A stretch of 64,000 nt of DNA from Deltaproteobacteria bacterium (GCA_013151235.1 JAADIO010000019.1:1-64000), one strand, 5' to 3'. Shown: positions 15,481 through 24,451, counted from the first letter of the stretch. Numbers and translations are program-made. Notes: a model not told the origin generated them from the letters alone.

Positions 15481-16875
15481 ATGAAAAATCAAGAACACCG
15501 ACCCCGCATCCTGATCTCGGCTCCCCACCGGAGTTCGGGGAAGTCCACGATCTCCATCGGGCTTTCCGCCGCCTTCCGGGAACGGGGGGTGTCGGTGCAG
15601 CCCTTCAAGAAGGGGCCGGACTATATCGATCCCATGTGGCTGACGAGGGCTGCCGGACGGGAGTGCCGGAACCTCGACTTTTTCATGATGGGGGAAGAGT
15701 CGATCCGGCGGACCTTTGCAGCGGCCGGCCGGGATGCCGGCCTCTCTCTCATCGAGGGGAATATGGGGTTTTTCGACGGTCTGGACCTGGAGGGAACCGA
15801 CAGTACGGCGGCTCTTGCCCGTCTCCTGCGGGTTCCGGCGATCCTGGTGGTCAACACCCGGCGGATGACCCGGGGGATTGCGCCCCTCGTCCTGGGGCAC
15901 CAGCAGTTTGAGCCGGGGACCCCTGTGGCCGGGGTGATTCTCAACCGGATCCGGGGCGCCCGCCATGAGAAGAAGTTGCGGGAGGCCCTCGTCCGTTACA
16001 GCGGTATCGAGGTGGTGGGAGCGATTCCCGATGATCAGGGGCTTTTGATCGAGGAGCGTCATCTGGGCCTCACTCCAGTGAAGGAGAATCTTTCTCTGCC
16101 GCCGGTGGTGGAGAAACTTTCCGGGGCCGTGTCCGCCCATGTTGATCTTGACCGTGTCCTGGAGATCGCCCGGTCCGCTCCGGAGATTGCAGGGGAAAAG
16201 GAGGAACCGGATTTTTTCCCCGAGCCGGATGTGCGGATCGGGGTTGCCATGGACCCGGCCTTTACCTTTTATTATCCCGAGAACCTTTCCGCGCTGCGCC
16301 GGGCCGGGGCCGGTCTGGTCCCGTTCAACACGCTGAAGGATCACACACTGCCGGATGTTAATGCCCTTTATATAGGCGGCGGTTTCCCTGAGGTCTTTAT
16401 GGAGGCGCTGGAGAAGAACAGCCTCCTGCGCGGGGCGATTCGGGAGGCGGTTGAAGAAGGTCTCCCGGTCTATGCCGAGTGCGGAGGCTTGATGTACCTG
16501 ACCCGGTCCATCACCTACCGGGGGGAGAAAAGGGCGATGGTGGGGGTGCTTCCCTGTGATGTGGAGATGCACGAACGCCCCATGGGGCATGGCTATGTCA
16601 TTCTGGAGACGACGGGGAAGGCGTCGTGGCTGACTCCCCGGAAGGCGGTCCATGCCCATGAGTTTCATCATTCGAAGGTGGTCAACCTGGGCAAGGTCGA
16701 TTTTGCCTACCGGATGGTCCGAGGACGGGGGGTGGCGGGCAGACTCGACGGGATCCTCCATAAAAATGTCCTGGCTGCCTATACCCATCTCCATGCAGGA
16801 GGTGATCCACGCTGGGCGGTGGAGTTTTGCGCCTTTGTGCGGGAAACAGGGTTTGCCTTGCCGCCGGGGCACTGA
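15481..16875 (+). CDS. dsrN: CobB/CbiA-family a,c-diamide synthase, probable sirohaem amidase DsrN
   Basis: 464 residues, the usual length of cobyrinate a,c-diamide synthases. The N-terminal dethiobiotin-synthase-like ATPase has a modified P-loop APHRSSGKST (14-23), then FKKGPDYIDP and LIEGNMGFFDG. The C-terminal GATase-3 domain has YIGGGFPEVF, the nucleophile Cys near 333 in YAECGGLMYL, and the catalytic-His region AHEFHHS. It converts side-chain carboxylates to amides using glutamine and ATP. No other cobalamin gene is nearby, while a full dsr island lies 9 kb downstream on the same strand. I therefore favour DsrN, which amidates sirohaem for DsrAB; a cobalamin CbiA role cannot be excluded. 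Confidence 0.75.
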   Translation: MKNQEHRPRILISAPHRSSGKSTISIGLSAAFRERGVSVQPFKKGPDYIDPMWLTRAAGRECRNLDFFMMGEESIRRTFAAAGRDAGLSLIEGNMGFFDGLDLEGTDSTAALARLLRVPAILVVNTRRMTRGIAPLVLGHQQFEPGTPVAGVILNRIRGARHEKKLREALVRYSGIEVVGAIPDDQGLLIEERHLGLTPVKENLSLPPVVEKLSGAVSAHVDLDRVLEIARSAPEIAGEKEEPDFFPEPDVRIGVAMDPAFTFYYPENLSALRRAGAGLVPFNTLKDHTLPDVNALYIGGGFPEVFMEALEKNSLLRGAIREAVEEGLPVYAECGGLMYLTRSITYRGEKRAMVGVLPCDVEMHERPMGHGYVILETTGKASWLTPRKAVHAHEFHHSKVVNLGKVDFAYRMVRGRGVAGRLDGILHKNVLAAYTHLHAGGDPRWAVEFCAFVRETGFALPPGH

Positions 16876-16965
16876 ATTTTCTTGCATGCTTCCGGAAAAA
16901 AGCATAATATTTCCTGAATATTCTAATATGGATGTTGTTTGAACAATTAAGGAGGTCGTACAGCA

Positions 16966-17421
16966 ATGACTGAACAGGCGGAACTGGAAGGTCTGGAATC
17001 TTACAAGGCAAAGATCAATCCCGTGACCAAAGGGACGGTCACCTGGAAAGAGGATCTCATATTCGAGGCGAGGACCCAGGTCGGGTATGATTTCGAATTT
17101 GACGGCAGGGTCCAGTGGGGGTGTGCGCCTACGGAGAGTCTCCTTTTGAGCCTGGGGGGCTGCATGGGAATCGACGTGGCCATGTTTCTCAAGAAGATGC
17201 GTGTGGAGCTGTCTTCCCTGAAGGTTGAACTGACCGGGGAGCGGAACCCGACGCCGCCTCAATATTACAAGAAGATAGATATCACCGTCCGTGCCTCGGG
17301 CGAAGGACTGAACGAAAACAAGATGAAACGGGCGGTAAAGCTCTCTCACGAGAAATACTGTTCCGTCTATCACTCCCTCCGGAAAGACCTGGAGGTAAAT
17401 GTACATTATGTCCTGGAGTAG
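16966..17421 (+). CDS. OsmC-family protein
   Basis: 151 residues with the two family cysteines: Cys66 in LSLGGCMGID and a second near 131 in HEKYCSVYHSL. These two cysteines form the peroxidase/thiol site of OsmC/YhfA proteins, which reduce organic hydroperoxides or handle sulfane sulfur. AAGGAGG lies 9 bases upstream of the ATG. The next gene starts 4 bases after its stop. Location between dsrN and redox genes would fit thiol or sulfur chemistry, but this is inference. Confidence 0.88.
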   Translation: MTEQAELEGLESYKAKINPVTKGTVTWKEDLIFEARTQVGYDFEFDGRVQWGCAPTESLLLSLGGCMGIDVAMFLKKMRVELSSLKVELTGERNPTPPQYYKKIDITVRASGEGLNENKMKRAVKLSHEKYCSVYHSLRKDLEVNVHYVLE

Positions 17422-17424
17422 AAT

Positions 17425-18012
17425 ATGTTCCGGCTGACTGGTCTCAATCATCTGGCCTTTGCAACGGGCGATATGGACGGGACCATTCATTACTGGCGGG
17501 ACCTCCTCGGGATGCGGCTGGTCGTGGCCATGGGCAAACCGGGATACCGGCAGTATTTCTTCGAGATTTCTCCGAACGACATGGTAACCTTTTTCGAATG
17601 GCCTGATGTGGAGTCCGTCCCGTACAAGCGGCACGGCGATCCGGTGAACGGTCCCTTCATCTTTGATCATGTTTCCTTCGGCGTCGAGAAGGAGGAGGAT
17701 CTCTGGGAATTGATCGATCGGTTGGAGGCGGCGGATTTTCCCGTCTCCGATGTGATCGATCACGGTTTCATCCATTCTATCTATACCTATGACCCGAACG
17801 GTATTCCCCTCGAATTCAGTCACAATGTGGAAGGGGTCGATGTGAGACGGCGCCCCGTCATGGCCGATGAAGCCCCGTCGGAAGTGACCCGTGAGGGGAG
17901 TGAACCGCACCGGACCTTCTGGCCGGAGGTTGTGGAGCCGACGCCGGAAGGGGAACGAATTCTTACGCCGGGAGCGGGAAGTGAGCTCTTCCCCGGGGGA
18001 GAAACCGGTTAA
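17425..18012 (+). CDS. VOC-family (glyoxalase/dioxygenase fold) protein
   Basis: 195 residues. Residues 1-about 140 form two beta-alpha-beta-beta-beta units: LNHLAFATGDMDGTIHYWRDLLGM, then FIFDHVSFGVE and DPNGIPLEFSHN. His (LNHLAF), His (FDHVSF) and Glu (PLEFS) are the expected metal ligands. The C-terminal 50 residues are acidic and probably disordered, longer than typical. Translation is coupled to the OsmC gene (GGAG within its last codons). The substrate cannot be predicted. Confidence 0.85.
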   Translation: MFRLTGLNHLAFATGDMDGTIHYWRDLLGMRLVVAMGKPGYRQYFFEISPNDMVTFFEWPDVESVPYKRHGDPVNGPFIFDHVSFGVEKEEDLWELIDRLEAADFPVSDVIDHGFIHSIYTYDPNGIPLEFSHNVEGVDVRRRPVMADEAPSEVTREGSEPHRTFWPEVVEPTPEGERILTPGAGSELFPGGETG

Positions 18013-18112
18013 GGCGGTACTTTCCTTGACAGTTCGGGGAGTTTCTGTTAGAAATCATAGGGTATGGGTCAACGGTTGATGAGGCAATCCGACCGAATTT
18101 CTGTATAGGGAA

Positions 18113-18559
18113 ATGGATATGAATGTCAAAGAACTGATCAGAGAGGGGAACCACACGATCTACTCCATCGGCAAGGACGGGAGTGTGGCCGAGGCCATTG
18201 AACAGCTGGTGGAACATGAAATCGGTGCGTTGATTGTAACGGACAATGGAAAACCGGTAGGGGTTTTTTCGGAACGGGATGTGCTTACGACCTGGGTCCG
18301 AAAGGGCGACCGGATGTTCCGGGATATCAAGGTCCAGGAGGTGATGACGGGCAACATGATCGTGGTGGAACCGAAAGATGACCTGTGCTACGTGATGAAT
18401 GTCATGGTCAAGAATCGGATTCGTCACCTTCCTGTCGTGGAGGATCATCATCTGGTCGGCGTCCTTTCCATCCGGGATGTGGTGAAGACGCAGGTGACCA
18501 ATCTGCAGGCCGAAAATCATTACCTGAAAGAATATATCACCGACAAATATCCCGGTTAA
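18113..18559 (+). CDS. CBS-domain pair protein
   Basis: 148 residues made of two CBS motifs: IGALIVTDNGKPVGVFSERDVL and IRHLPVVEDHHLVGVLSIRDVV, each ending in the GxxSxRDV adenosyl-nucleotide-binding signature. The protein is a soluble sensor of AMP/ATP/SAM-type ligands. Two in-frame ATGs lie 6 bases apart (18113 and 18119); AGGGA is better spaced for the second. The downstream NAD kinase begins 34 bases later. Confidence 0.9.
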   Translation: MDMNVKELIREGNHTIYSIGKDGSVAEAIEQLVEHEIGALIVTDNGKPVGVFSERDVLTTWVRKGDRMFRDIKVQEVMTGNMIVVEPKDDLCYVMNVMVKNRIRHLPVVEDHHLVGVLSIRDVVKTQVTNLQAENHYLKEYITDKYPG

Positions 18560-18593
18560 TTTTAACATTCGTTCAACGGGTCGTCCTGCCACT

Positions 18594-19442
18594 GTGAAAA
18601 TCGGAATCATTGTAAAACCCCGCCTTGAGGCAGGGGAGGTTCTGCGGAGTCTCCTGTTCTACCTTCGTCAACGAGACGTGGAGATCTTTCTCGACCCGGA
18701 AACGGCGGGCCTGATCGGAGAGCCCGGATCCTGCCCGAAGTCCGAAATCCCCTCCAGGGTCGATTTGATTGCCGTTCTGGGAGGGGACGGTACCCTCCTG
18801 AGTGTGGCCCGCCTCATCGGCGCCCGGGATGTGCCGATCTTCGGGGTCAATCTCGGCAGTCTCGGCTTCCTGACGGAGGTGACCCTGGATGAACTCTATC
18901 CCACCCTTGATCGTGTGATCGCCGGAGAGGTCGATCTTGATGAGCGGATCATGCTCACAGCCTCCGTCATTCGTGAGGGGGAGAAGATCTCCAGCGATTC
19001 CGTCTTGAACGACATTGTCATCAACAAGAGCGCCCTCGCCAAGATCATCGATCTGGCCGCCTATATTGACGGGAAACATATCGCGAACTTTAAGGCCGAC
19101 GGGCTGATCGTCTCCACTCCCACCGGTTCCACGGCCTACAACCTGGCGGCAGGCGGACCCATCGTTCAGCCCGGCATGCACTCCATCATCATCAACCCCA
19201 TCTGCCCGCATATCCTGACCAACCGTCCCGTGGTCGTGCGGGACGCAAGCGAGATCGAGATTGTCCTTAAATCGGAGAACACGGAGGTGCATCTTACCCT
19301 CGACGGGCAGGTTGGTTTCTCCCTCCGGGGAGAGGATGTCATCCGGATCGTCAAGGCGGATCATACCCTCCGGCTGATCTCCGTGCCGGGGAAGAACTAT
19401 TTTGATGTGCTGCGGACCAAGTTGAAATGGACGGAACGCTGA
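18594..19442 (+). CDS. nadK: NAD kinase
   Basis: 282 residues. GGDGT at 63-67 is the invariant catalytic/ATP-binding motif, followed by FGVNLGSLGFLTEV and TPTGSTAYNLAAGGPI, the NAD-binding and active-site loops. It phosphorylates NAD to NADP. The start is a GTG at 18594; no ATG is available upstream in frame without leaving the family alignment. In this neighbourhood it supplies the NADPH pool used by the thioredoxin-reductase-like and Nfn-type enzymes. Confidence 0.95.
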   Translation: MKIGIIVKPRLEAGEVLRSLLFYLRQRDVEIFLDPETAGLIGEPGSCPKSEIPSRVDLIAVLGGDGTLLSVARLIGARDVPIFGVNLGSLGFLTEVTLDELYPTLDRVIAGEVDLDERIMLTASVIREGEKISSDSVLNDIVINKSALAKIIDLAAYIDGKHIANFKADGLIVSTPTGSTAYNLAAGGPIVQPGMHSIIINPICPHILTNRPVVVRDASEIEIVLKSENTEVHLTLDGQVGFSLRGEDVIRIVKADHTLRLISVPGKNYFDVLRTKLKWTER

Positions 19443-19595
19443 TGATCCCGCCGCACATACTTCATCTGCGGTGTTTCTTCGGGTTTTTCGTCACGGCAGC
19501 GTATGATCAATATGCCTCATCCCTCGAAAACCTCGCTCCTTGCATCTGAAGCATGTGCAGTGAAATCATCATTTTTCTAAAAGGATAATGTTTTT

Positions 19596-20516
19596 ATGGT
19601 GGAACAGTACGACCTGGTGATTATCGGGGGCGGGCCGGCGGGGATGGCGGCAGGCGTCTTTGCCGCACGTTACCGGTTGAAGACGATCATCCTCGAAAAG
19701 TCGGTCGTCGGCGGTCAGCCGGCGGTGGCCGAGCGGATTGAGAACTTCCCCGGTTTCCCGGAACTCGACGGGTGGGATTTTGCGACCCGGCTGGAAAAAC
19801 ATGTTACAAGCCTCGATGTCCCGATTTTGGAATCGGGCGAGGTCCGCGGAGTTGAGCCGGACGGGAAGGGGTACCGGGTCGTCGCCAATAAGGGAAGTTA
19901 CGAAACAAAGACGGTCCTTGTGGCGACGGGCGGCCGTTCGCGGCTTCTCGGCGTGCCGGGAGAGGAGAAATTCTCCCGCAGGGGGGTCCACTATTGTGCC
20001 CAGTGTGCCGGCTTCGGCTATGAGGGAAAACGGATCGCCGTCGTCGGGGGAGGGGAGTCGGCCCTTTTGGGGGCGCTCTATCTTTCCGGGATCGGCCGGG
20101 AGGTTTTCCTGCTTCATCGCCGTGAGGGATTCCGGGGGGAAAAGGTCTTGCAGGAACGGATCGATGCTGCGGAGAAGATCCGGCAGATCCGAGGAACCGT
20201 CGTTGAAGAGATCCTTGGGGAGAAGACCCTCTCCGGGATTTGCCTCCGAAACGTCAAAAGCGGTGAGCGGACGACCCTCGAAGTGGATGCCCTCTTTGTT
20301 TATGTCGGCTGCGTTCCCAATACCGCTTTTATTAATGCCGAAAAGGATGCAAAGGGCTTTCTCCGGGTCAATCTCGCGATGGAGACTACCCTTCCCGGTG
20401 TCTTTGCCTGCGGGAACGCGGTCCGCGAAGATGCCCAGATCATCTCCGCCATGGGCGAAGGGGCCGTGGCGGTCCTCTCCGCTGCGGAATACATAACGGC
20501 CCACCTCGATATATGA
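19596..20516 (+). CDS. thioredoxin-reductase-like flavoprotein
   Basis: 306 residues with an FAD motif IIGGGPAGMAAG (9-20), a redox CAQC pair near 134-137 (HYCAQCAGFGYEG), an NADPH motif VVGGGESALLGAL and the late FAD motif GVFACGNA. Spacing matches TrxB (usual CATC); here CAQC. It would reduce thioredoxin or another small dithiol partner. An AAGGA lies 11 bases upstream of the ATG. It converges with the cytochrome operon to the right, with only a small palindrome (ATACTTCGAAGTAT, near 20540) between. Confidence 0.88.
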   Translation: MVEQYDLVIIGGGPAGMAAGVFAARYRLKTIILEKSVVGGQPAVAERIENFPGFPELDGWDFATRLEKHVTSLDVPILESGEVRGVEPDGKGYRVVANKGSYETKTVLVATGGRSRLLGVPGEEKFSRRGVHYCAQCAGFGYEGKRIAVVGGGESALLGALYLSGIGREVFLLHRREGFRGEKVLQERIDAAEKIRQIRGTVVEEILGEKTLSGICLRNVKSGERTTLEVDALFVYVGCVPNTAFINAEKDAKGFLRVNLAMETTLPGVFACGNAVREDAQIISAMGEGAVAVLSAAEYITAHLDI

Positions 20517-20578
20517 CTCAGCCGGACTAAACTGATTATACTTCGAAGTATGGATTTCGCAAGGGTTTTCCCCTGCCG

Positions 20579-21739
20579 CTAATCTATGGGCAGATTCTTC
20601 TCGTAAAGTGTGTAGGCGATCGGTTCCTTGTTCTCGTATCCGATACGGGCCCTTCTCTTCTCGTCCAGGAGATGGTATTTCACAACGATCTTCAAGGCGG
20701 CGGGCCTTGGTGTCGTATCGGTCTGGAAGGCAAAGGTATAGTCCCGGGGTTTCCCTTTCGGTAAACGCGTATCCCACAGGTCTGCAATGAAAGGACGCCA
20801 CATAATATGCCTCTTGAGCATGAATGTTTTCTCTTTCAGGACATCTTTCCTGCCGTCCGTGAGTGTGAAGGTTACACTCAGATGCCGGTCGGGCGTGCCG
20901 GTTGGGAGAAAGTGGTCCGTGCCGGTGTTGGTCAGGGTCAGGGTGTATTTCTTTCGGTTTCGGCGGGGCGAGGGGTTTTCTTCCACCATGACGGTGAGTG
21001 CCTGCCGGATCATTGCCGGATCGTGGCCACCCCGCCAGAGGTGGTGCGCATGGCCGTTTTCCTCCTTTTCTTCGGGCATGTGGCAGCCGGTACAGCCGGC
21101 TTTCCTGCTGCCGGCTTCTTTGATTTCACGAAAGGTCCCGCAGGGCGGCAGCCGGTAGAATGTGTCCCAGCGCCTGCCTGAAACGAGATGGCACCTTCGG
21201 CATACACTGCTTCCATCGGTAAAGCGGGGGTCTTTGCGGACGGGGTGGGGGGCATCCCCACTTTCGCGGGGGCCGAGGATCACGCCGTCGGTAACGTGGC
21301 AGACGGCACAGGTCACCCCCTCTTTTTGAAGTTCCGGATCGAAGTCCGGGTTGGGCCGGAGGATGGGGTCGAGCTTGTCCCGGTCCCGGAATCCGAGAAC
21401 GCGGTTCTCCTGCTGGTTTTCCAGCGGGATGTGGCAGTTCATGCAGATTTGTTGAGAGCCGTCGAAACGGGTATCGGCCTGGAAGTAGGGGTCGGTCCAG
21501 GCGCGGGCATGGATGCTTCCCGACCATTCTTCGAAGATCTCCCGGTGACATTTTCCGCACTCCCGTGCACTCAACGAGACGAGACCTGTCGGCAATTTCC
21601 CGGCCGGTATGGGGCGTTCAAAGGCTTTCGTTACCACAAAGATACTCAGGGGCCGCACGAAGCGGTAGAGCATGAACAGGCTGAAACTTGTGAGCAGGAC
21701 AAGGAATATAAGCCGTTTCCGCATCTTCATCTTTTTCAA
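20579..21739 (-). CDS. membrane-anchored pentahaem cytochrome c (c554-like)
   Basis: 386 residues. An N-terminal basic stretch and hydrophobic helix (RLIFLVLLTSFSLFMLYRFV) anchor the protein. Five CXXCH motifs follow (CGKCH, CMNCH, CAVCH, CRRCH, CTGCH) with the pattern GVTCAVCH and HMPEE typical of cytochrome c554-type proteins. The C-terminal third is a beta-rich domain of about 150 residues (KKYTLTLTNTGTDHFLPTG). Its start overlaps the DsrE-like stop by 4 bases (ATGA). It is the last gene of the TSUP operon and probably exchanges electrons with a sulfur substrate or partner at the periplasmic side. Confidence 0.85.
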   Translation of the reverse strand: MKKMKMRKRLIFLVLLTSFSLFMLYRFVRPLSIFVVTKAFERPIPAGKLPTGLVSLSARECGKCHREIFEEWSGSIHARAWTDPYFQADTRFDGSQQICMNCHIPLENQQENRVLGFRDRDKLDPILRPNPDFDPELQKEGVTCAVCHVTDGVILGPRESGDAPHPVRKDPRFTDGSSVCRRCHLVSGRRWDTFYRLPPCGTFREIKEAGSRKAGCTGCHMPEEKEENGHAHHLWRGGHDPAMIRQALTVMVEENPSPRRNRKKYTLTLTNTGTDHFLPTGTPDRHLSVTFTLTDGRKDVLKEKTFMLKRHIMWRPFIADLWDTRLPKGKPRDYTFAFQTDTTPRPAALKIVVKYHLLDEKRRARIGYENKEPIAYTLYEKNLPID

Positions 21740-22095
21740 AAGGTGATTGTCTCCCGGTCTATCATCTCTCCTGCGAGGGTCGGGATGTGGGTGACGGTGA
21801 AACCGTCTATGATTTCCTCTTCGGGAATCTCATAGACCTTGACGCAGGCCCCGCAGACGTACATCGGAATTTTGGCTTCAAGGACCATGGGGAACAGTTC
21901 CCGTACCGGGGTCAGATACCTCCCCTCGATCGTGTCGGCAACTCCCTTCCTTGCCATTTTCGCCCCTTCGAAGATGAAGAAGAGGGCCAGGTCCGCCCCT
22001 TCGCTGATAAGGGACGCAGCCAGGGCGATTGCTGCGTTGGATCGGTCCTGGTCGTCGGTGGAATGGGTGATAACGAGCATGATTTTCTTTTTCAT
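21736..22095 (-). CDS. DsrE-like family protein (cytoplasmic)
   Basis: 119 residues with a DsrE/DsrF-like Rossmann-type fold: KIMLVITHS, DLALFFIFEGA, IPMYVCGACVKVYEI. Cys81 and Cys84 form a CGAC site where family members often carry a persulfide-accepting Cys. It differs clearly from the DsrE and DsrF encoded in the main island (28594, 28979). Located between the TSUP exporter and the cytochrome gene, it may bind or deliver sulfur to the system. Confidence 0.85.
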   Translation of the reverse strand: MKKKIMLVITHSTDDQDRSNAAIALAASLISEGADLALFFIFEGAKMARKGVADTIEGRYLTPVRELFPMVLEAKIPMYVCGACVKVYEIPEEEIIDGFTVTHIPTLAGEMIDRETITF

Positions 22096-22146
22096 GATGG
22101 TTTCCCCCGTGGAAAGTTAAAAGATCAGACCGTTCATTTGGCCTCT

Positions 22147-23817
22147 TTATCGAAGGAACGGCAGAACATTGGTGAACTTCAGAAAAACAAGCAGGAGCAG
22201 AACGGCCAGACCCCGTTTCAGGAAGACCTCGGGGAGTTTCTTCTGGATCTTCGGCCCGATCTTTCCGCCGATGATCGCTCCCGCCGCGATGAGTGCGGCC
22301 ATGGTCCAGTCCGGCGGATAGCCCATCAGGGCGTAACGGGCGACGCCGCCGATGGAGGTGGCAAAGGTCCCGCAGAGTGAGATCGGAACGGCCAGGTACA
22401 TGGGAAATCCCATGACCGATGTCATGAAGGGGACAAGCATGAAACCGCCCCCCACGCCGAAGGCCGATGCGATACAGCCGATGACGATTCCACCGAAGAA
22501 GAGCGTAATCGGATTTGCGCGGAACTTCTCGCCCCAGAAGGTGAAATCGATTCCCATCGGCTGGAACCGGTCGATCCGGACGGCGCCCATCTCCGCCGTC
22601 CGCCCTTCGGCCCGGGCCTGTTTAACGGCTTCGTTGTATTTGGCCACGATGGCCTTGATTCCCTTCTTTTTGTTGATTCCCTTGCTGGTCGATTCCAGCC
22701 AGAGCTTGACTGCGAGGATCAGGCAGAAGAAACCCAGATAGAATTTATAGGCCTTCATCGGAAGGTAACGGGCCGAGTAGGTTGGGCCGATCCAGAAAGA
22801 GCCGATCAGAATTCCCGAAACGAAACAGAGGGCCACGGGCCAGGCAAGCCGCCGTTCCTTGAAATAGCCCCAGACGCCCGTGATGGGCGAGAAGATGGTC
22901 AAAAATAGGTTGGTCGGCTTGACCATGTTGGCGGCGTTGATTCCGATCATCCCCTGCGTTCCGAGGACGATGATCTGAAAGGCGGCGGTAAAGAGGCCTC
23001 CGGCCGCTCCCATGATGACGAACATGATCCCGATCAAAAGAGCGCCGAGAAAGACCACAAGAGGGTTCATGTAGGTCCCGGCGGCTTTGAAATAATAGCC
23101 GCTGCCGGTGATTTTAAAGTCTCCGGCGATTTGACCGTTGACCGTCACCGCCAGGTCCGTTCCGGGGGCCAGGTTCCGATTGGGGATCAGGGTAACGGAA
23201 TAGTCTCCCGTTGATTTGTCGAGGCGGAGATGGACGTCCCGATTCCATTTCTCCGGGCTTTCAGAGAAGTCGCTCAGGACCATCCGGGTGCTTCCGCCGC
23301 CGATCGGTTTCTCCTTCGAAATCGTGTTCATCCCGAACTTGTCTTCGTGGGCGAAGATCAGCATCTTCCACTGGGCCTCGGTCCGGATGGGGGTGAGCAT
23401 GGATCGGATTTTCGGGGGGATCTTCGTCCAGGGTTTGATCTTGTTGATTTTAACATCGTACCTGAAGGGGGGGAACCATTTGCCCCTCGAGATCATTTGC
23501 GGGTGTGCCAGTGCATCGGGCCTGTTGGTCACGATGTAGCAGGTCGGCGGAATTTCGGTCTCTCCGAATTTGTCCGCGAGTTTCTTTTTCTCTTGGGTTC
23601 CCATTGAGTCGGAACTTTGGAACCCTTTTTCGGCGGCAATTACCACGAAAAGGTCTTCCCCCGGCGGGATCCGTCCCTGCACGGTCATTGCCTCTCCGGC
23701 TCGCAACTGTTCCGTGGAGAGTCTGCCCGTGATCTCCGAGGCTGTTACGGAACCGATCGGCCACAGAACCGATGCGACCCAGATCAGGAGTACTGTAAAG
23801 AGTTTCTTGCGATTCAT
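22147..23817 (-). CDS. TauE/SafE (TSUP) anion exporter with large N-terminal domain
   Basis: About 556 residues, roughly twice the usual TSUP length. A signal-like helix (KKLFTVLLIWVASVLWPIG) leads into about 200 residues of beta-rich domain that would sit in the periplasm. A membrane half follows with two TSUP repeats (FTAAFQIIVLGTQGMIGINAA and GCIASAFGVGGGFMLVPFM), the latter holding the family GxGGG motif. TSUP proteins export sulfite, sulfoacetate or related anions. I chose the ATG at 23817 (GGAGAGAG upstream) over one at 23883. The operon places it with a thioredoxin-fold protein, a DsrE-like protein and a multihaem cytochrome. Confidence 0.85.
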   Translation of the reverse strand: MNRKKLFTVLLIWVASVLWPIGSVTASEITGRLSTEQLRAGEAMTVQGRIPPGEDLFVVIAAEKGFQSSDSMGTQEKKKLADKFGETEIPPTCYIVTNRPDALAHPQMISRGKWFPPFRYDVKINKIKPWTKIPPKIRSMLTPIRTEAQWKMLIFAHEDKFGMNTISKEKPIGGGSTRMVLSDFSESPEKWNRDVHLRLDKSTGDYSVTLIPNRNLAPGTDLAVTVNGQIAGDFKITGSGYYFKAAGTYMNPLVVFLGALLIGIMFVIMGAAGGLFTAAFQIIVLGTQGMIGINAANMVKPTNLFLTIFSPITGVWGYFKERRLAWPVALCFVSGILIGSFWIGPTYSARYLPMKAYKFYLGFFCLILAVKLWLESTSKGINKKKGIKAIVAKYNEAVKQARAEGRTAEMGAVRIDRFQPMGIDFTFWGEKFRANPITLFFGGIVIGCIASAFGVGGGFMLVPFMTSVMGFPMYLAVPISLCGTFATSIGGVARYALMGYPPDWTMAALIAAGAIIGGKIGPKIQKKLPEVFLKRGLAVLLLLVFLKFTNVLPFLR

Positions 23818-23883
23818 GTCTCTCTCCATCCGTGCCCCTTCCATTCGGGCGGGGAGTGCGGCCGGTGATGAACCACTCATCAT

Positions 23884-24210
23884 TTACGGCTTTGAATAGC
23901 GTTCGATGACGGCATCGAGTCTTTTCAGAGGGGGTTCCACCCCGTCATAGAGGATCCCTCCTTCCGCTTCCACCGTTTCGATAAATTCCTTGCCGCTGAC
24001 GATTACCGTGTCTTCCGGTTCCATGAGGCGGCCGTTGATCAGTACGGCGGCCGGCGCCGGATCGTCCGGTTTCCGCTGATCGTCGGGAAGGGTTTCCATC
24101 CGGACATTTTTGTAGGCCTCCATCAGAACGATCGCCATGTCCATGTAAATGCGGCACCGGCCGGCCGGCGGCTGCTTGTTGATGATCTTGATCGTTATAG
24201 ATGGGTTCAC
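23884..24210 (-). CDS. thioredoxin-fold small protein without a CXXC pair
   Basis: 108 residues, GTG start at 24210 with AGGAAGGAG upstream. The order strand (ITIKIINK), helix after GRCRIYMDMA, strand (VRMETL), then PAAVLINGRLM and a final helix resembles a thioredoxin-like fold, with the PAAV stretch in the cis-Pro position. Only one Cys (Cys19) is present near the usual active-site position. I do not recognise a named family. It opens the minus-strand operon with the TSUP exporter (66 bases downstream) and may be a sulfur or metal carrier; that is inference. Confidence 0.6.
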   Translation of the reverse strand: MNPSITIKIINKQPPAGRCRIYMDMAIVLMEAYKNVRMETLPDDQRKPDDPAPAAVLINGRLMEPEDTVIVSGKEFIETVEAEGGILYDGVEPPLKRLDAVIERYSKP

Positions 24211-24282
24211 GGGCGGTCTCCTTCCTAAATATAGTTGATGCCGGATCTTTATTTTTGCAATTTACGGTTCCATATGAAAAAA

Positions 24283-24310
24283 GATATATCAGGTCGAAAA
24301 GGAAACTCAA
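24283..24310 (-). promoter_or_regulatory. promoter candidate of the TSUP operon
   Basis: Minus strand TTGAGT (24305-24310), 16 bases, TATATC (24283-24288), about 70 bases before the GTG start. The -35 is 4/6 and spacing is short, so moderate support only. Confidence 0.4.
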
Positions 24311-24407
24311 TTAAGAAATATTTTGGAAGCTCCAAGTAGATTTTATGGATTCGCAAAGAGTTTACCAAACGTTGTTTTATTTTACGAAAAATGCTGAAAA
24401 AAATTTC

Positions 24408-24436
24408 TTGACATCGCCTTCGGAGATCTATATATT
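24408..24436 (+). promoter_or_regulatory. strong sigma-70-type promoter of the dsr island
   Basis: TTGACA at 24408-24413, exactly 17 bases, TATATT at 24431-24436. This is the best promoter in the window and the only good one I found upstream of dsrMKC. The predicted start near 24443 leaves a leader of about 275 bases. Confidence 0.7.
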
Positions 24437-24451
24437 AGCAACCCGTTATAT

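Noticed and set aside
15301-17910. An 869-codon open frame on the minus strand
   Set aside because: It is antisense to dsrN, OsmC and the VOC gene, which have clear family motifs and ribosome sites. It arises from GC-biased third positions.
20535-20552. ATACTTCGAAGTAT palindrome between convergent genes as a terminator
   Set aside because: Weak AT-rich stem without a T-tract.
19569-20801. A 410-codon minus-strand frame opposite the thioredoxin-reductase-like gene
   Set aside because: The plus-strand product has complete FAD, CXXC and NADPH motifs; the minus frame has none.
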